DNA from: Caenorhabditis elegans
Lineage: Eukaryota > Nematoda > Chromadorea > Rhabditida > Rhabditidae
Direction: 5' to 3'
NCBI RefSeq assembly: GCF_000002985.6
Contig: NC_003281.10
Coordinates: 13,082,001-13,146,000, forward strand
DNA: 64,000 nt
Shown piece after piece: positions 1-11,700 of this stretch. The notes under the pieces were generated by a model that searched no databases, was not told the DNA's origin, and saw nothing but the letters and a program-made list of their open reading frames with translations. Every line of letters begins with the position of its first letter. The stretch's first letter is position 1. A program made the position numbers and the translations under genes.

Positions 1-3000
1 AAAAACAGTGCACATTTGAAATTCCATATTCTCCATAATTCTCAGTTTAAAAAAATTTGAAAACCAGTGCACATTTGAAATTCCATATTCTCCATAATTC
101 TCAGTTTAAAAAAATTTGAAAATCAATACACATTTGAAATTCCATATTCTCCATAATTCTCAGTTTAAAAAAATTTGAAAAACAGTGCACATTTGATATT
201 CCATATTCTCCATAATTCTCAGTTTAAAAAAATTTGAAAATCAATACACATTTGAAATTCCATATTCTCCATAATTCTCAGTTTAAAAAAATTTGAAAAT
301 CAGTACACATTTGAAATTCCATATTCTCCATAATTCTCCGTTTAAAAAAATTTGAAAAACAGTGCACATTTGATATTCCATATTCTCCATAATTCTCAGT
401 TTAAAAAAATTTGAAAAAAAGTGAAAATTTGGAATTCCATATTCTCCATAATTCTCAGGTTTAAAAAATTTGAAAATCAATAAAAATTTGGAATTCCATA
501 TTCTCCATAATTCTCAGGTTAAAAAAATTTGAAAAACAGGGGACATTTGGAATTTCATAATCTCCATAATTCTCCGGTTTAAAAAATTTGAAAACAATAA
601 AAAATTTGAACTTCCATATTCTCCATAATTCTCAGGTTAAAAAAATTTGGAAAACAGTGCAACTTTGGAATTCCATATTCTCCATAATTCTCAGTTAAAA
701 AATTTGAAAAACAGTGCACATTTGAAATCCATATTCTCCATAATTCTCAGTTTAAAAAAATTTGAAAAACAGTGCACATTTGATATTCCATATTCTCCAT
801 AATTCTCAGTTTAAAACAATTTGAAAAACAGTGCACATTTGAAATTCCATATTCTCCATAATTCTCAGTTTAAAAAAATTTGAAAACCAGTGCACATTTG
901 AAATTCCATATTCTCCATAATTCTCAGTTTAAAACAATTTGAAAAACAGTGCACATTTGAAATTCCATATTCTCCATAATTCTCAGTTTAAAACAATTTG
1001 AAAAACAGTGCACATTTGAAATTCCATATTCTCCATAATTCTCAGTTTAAAAAAATTTGAAAAACAGTGCACATTTGAAATTCCATATTCTCCATAATTC
1101 TCAGTTTAAAAAAATTTGAAAAACAGTGCACATTTGATATTCCATATTCTCCATAATTCTCAGTTTAAAACAATTTGAAAACCAGTGCACATTTGAAATT
1201 CCATATTCTCCATAATTCTCAGTTTAAAACAATTTGAAAAACAGTGCACATTTGAAATTCCATATTCTCCATAATTCTCAGTTTAAAAAAATTTGAAAAA
1301 CAGTGCACATTTGATATTCCATATTCTCCATAATTCTCAGTTTAAAAAAATTTGAAAAACAGTGCACATTTGAAATTCCATATTCTCCATAATTCTCAGT
1401 TTAAAAAAATTTGAAAATCAATACACATTTGAACTTCCATATTCTCCATAATTCTCAGTTTAAAAAAATTTGAAAATCAGTGCACATTTGAAATTCCATA
1501 TTCTCCATAATTCTCAGTTTAAAAAAATTTGAAAAACAGTGCACATTTGAAATTCCATATTCTCCATAATTCTCAGTTTAAAAAAATTTGAAAAACAGTG
1601 CACATTTGAAATTCCATATTCTCCATAATTCTCAGTTTAAAAAAATTTGAAAAACAGTGCACATTTGAAATTCCATATTCTCCATAATTCTCAGTTTAAA
1701 AAAATTTGAAAAACAGTGCACATTTGAAATTCCATATTCTCCATAATTCTCAGTTTAAAAAAATTTGAAAAACAGTGCACATTTGAAATTCCATATTCTC
1801 CATAATTCTCAGTTTAAAAAAATTTGAAAAACAGTGCACATTTGAAATTCCATATTCTCCATAATTCTCAGTTTAAAAAAATTTGAAAAACAGTGCACAT
1901 TTGATATTCCATATTCTCCATAATTCTCAGTTTAAAACAATTTGAAAAACAGTGCACATTTGAAATTCCATATTCTCCATAATTCTCAGTTTAAAAAAAT
2001 TTGAAAATCAATACACATTTGAAATTCCATATTCTCCATAATTCTCAGTTTAAAAAAATTTGAAAATCAATACACATTTGAAATTCCATATTCTCCATAA
2101 TTCTCAGTTTAAAAAAATTTGAAAATCAATACACATTTGAAATTCCATATTCTCCATAATTCTCAGTTTAAAAAAATTTGAACATCAATACACATTTGAA
2201 CTTCCATATTCTCCATAATTCTCAGTTTAAAAAAATTTGAAAACCAGTGCACATTTGAAATTCCATATTCTCCATAATTCTCAGTTTAAAAAAATTTGAA
2301 AAACAGTGCACATTTGAAATTCCATATTCTCCATAATTCTCAGTTTAAAAAAATTTGAACATCAATACACATTTGAACTTCCATATTCTCCATAATTCTC
2401 AGTTTAAAACAATTTGAAAAACAGTGCACATTTGAAATTCCATATTCTCCATAATTCTCAGTTTAAAACAATTTGAAAAACAGTGCACATTTGATATTCC
2501 ATATTCTCCATAATTCTCAGTTTAAAAAAATTTGAAAAACAGTGCACATTTGAAATTCCATATTCTCCATAATTCTCAGTTTAAAAAAATTTGAACATCA
2601 ATACACATTTGAACTTCCATATTCTCCATAATTCTCAGTTTAAAACAATTTGAAAAACAGTGCACATTTGAAATTCCATATTCTCCATAATTCTCAGTTT
2701 AAAACAATTTGAAAAACAGTGCACATTTGATATTCCATATTCTCCATAATTCTCAGTTTAAAAAAATTTGAAAAACAGTGCACATTTGAAATTCCATATT
2801 CTCCATAATTCTCAGTTTAAAAAAATTTGAAAAACAGTGCACATTTGAAATTCCATATTCTCCATAATTCACAGTTTAAAAAAATTTGAAAAACAGTGCA
2901 CATTTGAAATTCCATATTCTCCATAATTCTCAGTTTAAAAAAATTTGAAAAACAGTGCACATTTGATATTCCATATTCTCCATAATTCTCAGTTTAAAAA

Positions 3001-4788
3001 AATTTGAAAAACAGTGCACATTTGATATTCCATATTCTCCATAATTCTCAGTTTAAAACAATTTGAAAAACAGTGCACATTTGATATTCCATATTCTCCA
3101 TAATTCTCAGTTTAAAACAATTTGAAAAACAGTGCACATTTGATATTCCATATTCTCCATAATTAGTGCACATTTGATATTCCATATTCTCCATAATTCT
3201 CAGTTTAAAACAATTTGAAAAACAGTGCACATTTGATATTCCATATTCTCCATAATTCTCAGTTCAAAAAAATTTGAAAACCAGTGCACATTTGAAATTC
3301 CATATTCTCCATAATTCTCAGTTAAAAAAAATTTGAAAAACAGTGCACATTTGAAATTCCATATTCTCCATAATTCTCAGTTTAAAAAAATTTGAAAAAC
3401 AGTGCACATTTGATATTCCATATTCTCCATAATTAGTGCACATTTGATATTCCATATTCTCCATAATTCTCAGTTTAAAAAAATTTGAAAAACAGTGCAC
3501 ATTTGAAATTCCATATTCTCCATAATTCTCAGTTTAAAAAAATTTGAAAAACAGTGCACATTTGAAATTCCATATTCTCCATAATTCTCAGTTTAAAAAA
3601 ATTTGAAAAACAGTGCACATTTGATATTCCATATTCTCCATAATTAGTGCACATTTGATATTCCATATTCTCCATAATTCTCAGTTTAAAAAAATTTGAA
3701 AACCAGTGCACATTTGAAATTCCATATTCTCCATAATTCTCAGTTTAAAAAAATTTGAAAAACAGTGCACATTTGAAATTCCATATTCTCCATAATTCTC
3801 AGTTTAAAACAATTTGAAAAACAGTGCACATTTGATATTCCATATTCTCCATAATTAGTGCACATTTGATATTCCATATTCTCCATAATTCTCAGTTTAA
3901 AACAATTTGAAAAACAGTGCACATTTGATATTCCATATTCTCCATAATTCTCAGTTCAAAAAAATTTGAAAACCAGTGCACATTTGAAATTCCATATTCT
4001 CCATAATTCTCAGTTAAAAAAAATTTGAAAAACAGTGCACATTTGAAATTCCATATTCTCCATAATTCTCAGTTTAAAAAAATTTGAAAAACAGTGCACA
4101 TTTGATATTCCATATTCTCCATAATTAGTGCACATTTGATATTCCATATTCTCCATAATTCTCAGTTTAAAAAAATTTGAAAAACAGTGCACATTTGAAA
4201 TTCCATATTCTCCATAATTCTCAGTTAAAAAAAATTTGAAAACCAGTGCACATTTGAAATTCCATATTCTCCATAATTCTCAGTTAAAAAAAATTTGAAA
4301 AACAGTGCACATTTGAAATTCCATATTCTCCATAATTCTCAGTTTAAAAAAATTTGAAAAACAGTGCACATTTGATATTCCATATTCTCCATAATTAGTG
4401 CACATTTGATATTCCATATTCTCCATAATTCTCAGTTTAAAAAAATTTGAAAAACAGTGCACATTTGAAATTCCATATTCTCCATAATTCTCAGTTTAAA
4501 AAAATTTGAAAAACAGTGCACATTTGAAATTCCATATTCTCCATAATTCTCAGTTTAAAAAAATTTGAAAAACAGTGCACATTTGATATTCCATATTCTC
4601 CATAATTAGTGCACATTTGATATTCCATATTCTCCATAATTCTCAGTTCAAAAAAATTTGAAAACCAGTGCACATTTGAAATTCCATATTCTCCATAATT
4701 CTCAGTTAAAAAAAATTTGAAAACCAGTGCACATTTGAAATTCCATATTCTCCATAATTCTCAGTTTAAAAATCAGTTTAAAAGTTTA
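1..4788. repeat. 59-bp tandem satellite array, about 80 units
   Basis: A continuous head-to-tail array with a period of 59 bp, seen from the one-base drift per 60-base line. The unit contains the constant word TCCATATTCTCCATAATTCT followed by an A-rich spacer and GTGCACATTTGA. Units differ at a few positions: GAAATT/GATATT, CAGTGCAC/CAATACAC, AAAAAAATTT/AAAACAATTT. From about 3,160 rightward a 34-bp truncated unit recurs at regular intervals. The array is already under way at base 1, so its true left end lies outside the window. Small open frames on the minus strand are repeat translations, not genes. Confidence 0.97.
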
Positions 4789-5742
4789 AGGTCTGACAAA
4801 GAAGAATTTTTGGAGCAAATTTGATAATTTCATAAAACTTGAAATTGATGTTTTAATCAAAACTGTGGTCATGTGATCACATTGGATCATGCAGTTTTAT
4901 TTCAAATTTTAAGTTATTTTTCTGATATGGAAGAAAAATGAAAATAACATTAAAACTAACTAAAACTAACTAAACTAAAAACACAAATATTTTCATTCAA
5001 AAATAATTTCCAAACGTTATACAATGCATTTTTTTCCACTTCTACGACTTTAAAGGCGCGCGCATTCATACAAAATGGTTCCGTCATTGGTCTCGCCACG
5101 CGCTCAACAAATCAATGGGATGCGCGTGGCGAGACCATTGCGCGAAAATGCGCGCGCCTTTAAAGTCGTAGAAGTTGGAAAAAAATGCACTGTAATGGTG
5201 GTAGCATTTAATAAACATCGTCTTTTTTGAGTCTATTCAAATGAATATCGTAGCTATAAAAACATGATAAATTTTGAAAGAGATATGTTGAAATTTTTTT
5301 TGAAAAGCAGTTCACATTTGAATTTCCAATTTTTCCATAAATTTCAGTTTCAAAATTTTTAAAATCAAATCTTGAATTCCATATGACTCTTTTATATCAT
5401 CCACCCTAAATATCTTCTTCTCTCCAAACTAACCATTTTCATGCTTCTTATGCTTTGTGAAATTCTTACAACAATTTTCGTAGCAAAACAATTTATTATT
5501 TTCGAAATGGGCAAAAAGTGACATATTTTCCCGTAAATGATAGCGGAAGAATTTTGAACATTTCAAATTTCAAATGAAAGTGTGGTTGATTTGAAAAAAA
5601 CGATTTAAAATTAGAGAAAAAAAATCGAAAAATAAGACGCCTATGGCACAAAGAGCAAAGTTTCAGAAAAAGTAATCAAAGATGTAAAGAAAGAAGGGAA
5701 AGTAGGAGGAAAAATTTATGAAAATCGGAAATAACCGGAAAA
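4789..5742. other. Spacer between satellite and 3' end of the CX-module gene
   Basis: AT-rich sequence with one foldback (about 5,022-5,192) and a short degenerate remnant resembling the satellite near 5,310-5,350. On the minus strand an AATAAA lies at 5,492-5,497, about 250 bp past the CX gene stop, and a weaker CATAAA lies at 5,715-5,720. Either could serve as that gene's poly(A) signal. No coding exon seen. Confidence 0.5.
5022..5192. repeat. Foldback (palindromic) element
   Basis: Arms at about 5,022-5,066 and 5,148-5,190 are reverse complements built around CTACGACTTTAAAGGCGCGCGC. An inner pair (GGTCTCGCCACGCGC and its complement) brackets the short loop. It shares the TTTAAAGGCGC and GGTCTCG words with other foldbacks in the window. 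Confidence 0.85.
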
Positions 5743-8700
5743 TCAATAAGTTGGTTGCTGTTGATAATTGTTTGGTGGATAATAATTTCCTCCTTGTGGA
5801 TATCCTCCCTGCTGCTGCTGCTGTGAATAACCGCCTTGCTGTGGTTGTTGATAATATTGTCCGTATTGCTGTTGCTGCTGTTGTTGTGGTGGATAGTTTT
5901 GCATTTGATATTGTTGTTGTTGGGAATAATCATCTGGAATTTCAATTATTAGGTCTCGACACGACAAATTTCTGTTAAAGGAGGACTAACGGTTCGAACG
6001 ATTTTGAACGTATAGACCTAAAATGAGCTCAAATAAACGAATTTCGTAATGAAACTGCTCAAAAATTTTTCAAACATTTTTTATGGCGGTTCAAACTTTT
6101 GAAAAAATTACACTGATTTTGGCTAAAATCACGAATTTTTCCCATTTTTCCGTGTCACATCTGTTCGAAGTTGGATTTTTGGAATTATCGTCCTTTATTA
6201 CATATACTGGTAATTAATCCCATTTAATTTCGTCCTTTAAAGTACATTTAAAGCCGATAGGTAACCAAAAATCGTCAAAATTGGTTACCTATCGGCTTTA
6301 AATGTACCTTAATCAACGAAATTAAATGAGATAAACTACCAATATATGTAATAAAGGACGATAATTCCAAAAAATCCAACTTCGAACAGATATGACACGG
6401 AAAAATGGGAAAAATTCGTGATTTTAGCCAAAATCAGTGTAATTTTTGAAAAATTTTGAACCGCCATAAAAAATGTTTGAAAATTTTTTGAGCAGTTTCA
6501 TTACGAAATTCATTCATTTGAGCTCATTTTGGGTCTATACGTTCAAAATCGTCCGAACCGTCAGTCCTCCTTTAAATGAGAAAAGGTGTGCGCCTTTAAA
6601 GAGTACTGTAGTTTCCAACTCTAGCTAATGAAACTTTTTTCAGAAAAAATTCGATTTTTTAGCGAAAAATAACCAAAAAAAAAACTGAAATTCGATTTTT
6701 TCGGTAAATTCAAAAATTGAAAAAAAAAAAATTTTTTTGAGCTGAAACAAAAATTAATACATTTTTAATTTATTATCCATACGCAAAAATTAGCGATTTT
6801 TGCCACAAAATCACTGTACCCGGGGGTCTCGACACGACAAATTTTTGTTAAATGCGAAAATGTGTGCACCTTTAAAGAATGCTGTAGTTTCAAATTTTGC
6901 AGAATTTCCATCGATTTTTCTAGAAAACTCGGCTGCAACGAAACTTCGAAACTACAGTACTCTTTAAAGGCGCACACATTTTCTCATTTAACAAACAATT
7001 TTCGTGGCGAGACCCAGGGTACTGTAGTCTTGAGACAAAAATCGCCAATTTTTGCGTCTGGATAATAAAATAAAAATGTTTTAATTTTTGTTTAAGCTCA
7101 AAAATAAATGTTTTTTTTTTGATTTTTGAATATACCGAGAAATCAAATTTCACTTTTTTTTTGGTTATTTTTCGCTAAAAAATCGATTTTTTCTTTCTAA
7201 AACTTCGAATTTTTCGTAAATTTTCCAATTTCTCACCATGATACTGTTGATCGTCACGCTTATCATCTCCACAATCGAAAATCGATCGGCAACAGAAATA
7301 GGCACCCAGGCAGCATCCACAGCAGAGGAGAAGAAGGATAATGATGACACTGCAATAAATTTTGGGAATTATTGATTTTTTTTTTTTGGAAATTGCAAAA
7401 ATTAAAAATCGTCCAGTTTAGAGCTAGATAGGAAAGTTGAAAACTCAAAATTTTTGGAATCTGAATATATATATATATGGCACAGAAAAAGAGGCGGAGC
7501 ATAATTTCGCAACCCTGCGGCGGTTTTTTCTTTTTTGTCTACTGATTTTTTTGCAAAAAATATCGATTTTTCTTGTTTTTTCTCTTTTTATCAGAAAAAA
7601 CAAGAATAATCAATTTTTCTTTCTGGAAAAAAAATCAAAAAAGAGAACAAAACCGCGCCGCAGGTTTGCAAAATTACGCTCCGCCTCTTTTTCTGTGTGG
7701 CGCTGCTTTCAACAGTATAGAAATTTTTTTTTTAATTGTGGAAACATGCACTTAAAAGCTTCAGGAAATTTAAAAAAAAACAGTGTCGCTCAGAAAAAGA
7801 GTCGGGGCATAATTTTGCAAGTCTGCGGCGCGGTTTTTTCTTCTTTTTTGCCTACTGATTTTTTTTAGCAAAAAATATTGATTTTTCTTGTTTTTTCTTT
7901 TTTTTCCAGAAAAAACAAGTAAAATCGATTTTTCTGTATGAAAAAAAAACAAAAAAAAGAGAAAATACCGCGCCGCATGGTTGCAAAATTACGCTCCGCC
8001 CCTTTTTCTATGCGACGCTGATTTAAATTTTTTGAAACACTGTGAAAACATGCACTAGAAAAATTGCCTTAGGGATAGGAAAGTTGAACAGTTTTAGGAA
8101 ATTTCAAAAAAAAAAAAAAGTGTCGCACAGAAAAAGGGGCGGGGCGTGATTTCGCAACTCTGCGGCGCGGTTTTTTCTTCTTTTTTGGCCTGTTAAGTTT
8201 TAAAAAAATTTATACTTGTTTTACTCTCTTTTTTTTTTCAGAAAAAAATAAGTAAAATCGGATTTTTTTTTTGGAAAAACCGCGCCGCAGGGTTGCAAAA
8301 TTACCCTCCGCCCCTTTTTCGGTGCTTTTTTTTTGGAAAATTGTGAAAACATGCATTATTAGTGAGGAACATGAAGAGAATAAGTACACACACACACATT
8401 AAAAAAACACCAAAACCTATAAAATCAATAATCCTGCACCAGTCCAGCATTCCCGTAGTTGTCCCTAAACATGATTTTTTTTCAATTTCTAGTCAAATAC
8501 ACGTAATTTATATACAATTTTCATGGAAAAAAAAGTTTAAAAGACACAAATTTTCAGACAAGGACAAAGTGTGAGGGTTGGCTGACGGCTTCAGCCTAAT
8601 GAATTTCTGAAAAATCCGAAGACAAAAAGACACGAGATAGTGAGGAGGAATGTTGAGTTTTTCAACAATTTTTTTTGGTGAAAAGTTGCAAAATTGAACA

Positions 8701-11700
8701 ATTTTTTCATTTCTGCACAGATTTTTTGATGAAAAATATGGGAAATTGCAAAAAAAAAATCGTTTAAAATAGGAAACAAAGCGCAAACAAGTACATGAGT
8801 GCGATGGTTCCAGCCGATCCACCGGATCCGTGACTTCCACCGGCTCCTCCGGCAGAATTTTGGTTTTGAACTGGAGCCGGACAGCAGTCGGTTCCACAGC
8901 ACACTTCACGTCCGGCTTTGCATGCCCATACAATGTTCTTCGGTCGCGATCCGTCGGGGTATTGGATCTTGAAAATTTTGATTTTATTATCACTGTCGGA
9001 AATTTTCAAAATTTGCATTCTCTAGAAACTTAAAATTTAAAATCTAGAGTTCACGACGTGAAGCACTATTTTTTCTATCTTGATTGAACTTTTTTAAAAA
9101 TAAAATACGTTATTCCCAACATTTCCCGGACAATAAATTTCATTGTTCGTCACTTCGATTTGATTCAATAATGATTGGTGTTATTCTCTTTCAAATCAAT
9201 TTTCTGGTAAGTTCTCGTTCACATTTATTATCAAAGCTCCGAGATTTGATCGCGCGCCGGGCCGCACCGCCGGCGAACAGCGGATGGCTCTGTGCGCCGA
9301 CGGCGGAGGAAAATGGTTACTGCCGTGGGTGCCGGTGGCGGTGAAACATTGCTAGTGCTGTGGGCGCCGGCGGTGGTCAAAAATGGTTAGCGCTGTGCGC
9401 GCTGACGCCGGCAAAAGCAATTAGCGCCATGAGCGCCGGCGGCTGCTCAAAATGGTTAGCACGGTGTGAGACTTCGCCAGTGAACAGCGGTAAGTGCTGG
9501 GTGTGCCGACAAAAAAAATGGTAAGCGCTGTGTGCGGCGGTAACTACGGCGGTGAAAATAGTTAGCGCTGTGTGCGGCGACAAAAATGGTTACTGTCGTG
9601 TGCGGCGGCGGCTAAAAATGGTGATCACCGTGTGCACCGGCGGCGACCAAAAATGTTTAGCGACGTATGCGCCGGCGGCGTCGAACGACAGATAGCTCCG
9701 TATGTGCCGGCGGCTGCGAGACATGTTTAGCGACGTGTGCGCCGGCGACGGAGAAAAACAGTTAGCGCTGTGTGCGCCGGCGACGGCTAAAAATGATTCG
9801 CGCCGTATGTGCCGGCGGTGGCTAAAAATTGTTAGTGCCGTGGGCGCCGGCGGCGGCGATCAATGGCTAGCGATGTGTGCGCCGGCGGCGGGTGAAAATG
9901 GTTAGTGCCATATGCGTCGGCGGCGGAGAAAACCAGTTAGTGCTAGGCGCGCCGGCGGCGGTGAAAAATGGTTAGCGCCGTGAACGCCAGCGGCGGCCAA
10001 AAATGGTTAGCACCGTGGGTGCCGGCGGCGGCAAAAACGGTTAAAGTTACGTGTGCCGCCGGCGGCGGCGAAGAATGGTTAGTGCCTTGTGTGTCAGCGG
10101 CGGCCAAAAACGGTTAGTGCCGTGTGTGCCGGCGGTGGCGAAAAACGGTTAGTGCCGTGAACGCCGGCGGTGACAAAAACGGTTAGCGCTGTGCGCGCCG
10201 GCGGCGTCTTAAAATGGTTAGCGCTGTGTGCGCCGGCGGCGGCGAACAATGGTCAGTGCCTTGTGTGTCAGCGGCGGCTGAAAATGATTAGCGCTGTGTG
10301 CGACGGCGATGGCAAAAAACGGTTAGCGCTGTGTGCGCCGGCGTCGACGGCAAAAATGGCTAGCGCTGTGTGCGCCGGCAGCGTCTACGAAAAAGTGATT
10401 ACCGTCGTGTGCGCCGGCGGCGGCTGAAAATGACTAGCGCTGTGTGCACCGGCGGCGGCGAAAAACGGTTAGTGCCGTGGGCGCCGGCGGTGGCCAAAAA
10501 TGGTTAGCGCTGTGCGCGACGGCGATGGCAAAAAACGGTAAGCGCTGTGTGCGCCGGCGTCGGCGGCGAAAATGGCTAGCGCTGTGTGCGCCGGCAGCGT
10601 CTACGAAAAAGTGATTACCGTCGTGCGCACCGGCGGCGGCTAAAAATGGTTAGTGCCGTGTGCGCCGGTGGCGGCGAAGAATGGTTAGTGCCGTGAACGC
10701 CGGCGGCGGCCAAAAATGGTTCGCAATGTGCGCGCCGGCGGCGGCTGAAAATAGTTATCTCTGTGTGCCGGCGGCGGCGGCAAAGAATGGGTAGTGTCTT
10801 GTGTGTCAGCGGCAGCCAAAAATGATTAGAGCCAAGTGCGCCGGCGGCGGTGGCGAGAAATCGTTAGTGCTAGGTGCGCCGGCGGTGGCCAAAACGGTTA
10901 GTGCCGTATCCCCTGGCGGTGGCTGAAAACGGTTAGCGCCGTGCGCAGGCGGCGGTGCAAACGCTCGATTTCAACCCCTAATCAAAAACTTTTCATTTTA
11001 CAGGCGATCGCACTATTTACCATCTTTTGTGCAAATCGGAAAAAGAAGAATGGGGCAGATGGAGAAGGCGGCGATGTCTCTCTTGTTCAACCGGGCGCTC
11101 AGAAGAACGCGCCGGCACCTACTACAACAGGAGCAAAACCAATCAATGACGATTTCTCGGTTGGTGTTCCATTGCCGAATCAACCGTTGGCCGATAAGTC
11201 AGAAGAGAGGACAATGGCGTAAGTTGCATACAGCTGGACGAATTTAGCCGCGACGCGACACACAACGCACCGTAAAAAAAAACGTTCCGCCTCCAAAAGC
11301 AGGGTCTCGTTAGGAAATTCACATGCATTTTTAGAACAATTTCAGCCTGAAAATCAAATAAAAAATAGAAACGGAAAAAATAACGAAAGGAAATTTTTAT
11401 TTCGCCGTGGAGCGCCGCGCTTGCATCCCCCGAATTAAATTAAATTTTTCCAGAGACATCGAGTCGATCCAAAGTGAGAAAGTGCAGATTCGAGATAAAA
11501 AGATGAAGTCAAAATTGGCTGCTCCGGGTGCTCCGCCGAAGCCTGCACAATCTCCCGGTGGTGGTGGTGGTGAGAAAATTAATGTTTTGAGATCACCGGC
11601 TGCTGCTTGAGAACTTGAGAATTCGTCGTCGAAATTTTCAATAAAGTGGTTTTTTTTTAAATTTTGAACCATCGACACAGATGAAACTGGTGCTACAGTA

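Noticed and set aside
283..4673. Short minus-strand open frames with NYGEYGISNVHCFSN-type repeats
   Set aside because: They are translations of the 59-bp satellite; no splice sites, no unique sequence.
8508..8993. 161-aa minus-strand frame overlapping the CX exon
   Set aside because: Frame-shifted shadow of the CX exon (8,795-8,967); the CX frame has the six-cysteine pattern and matching phases.
9702..10427. Frames with ALCAPAAAKNG repeats
   Set aside because: Translation of the GC-rich 35-bp minisatellite in an intron.
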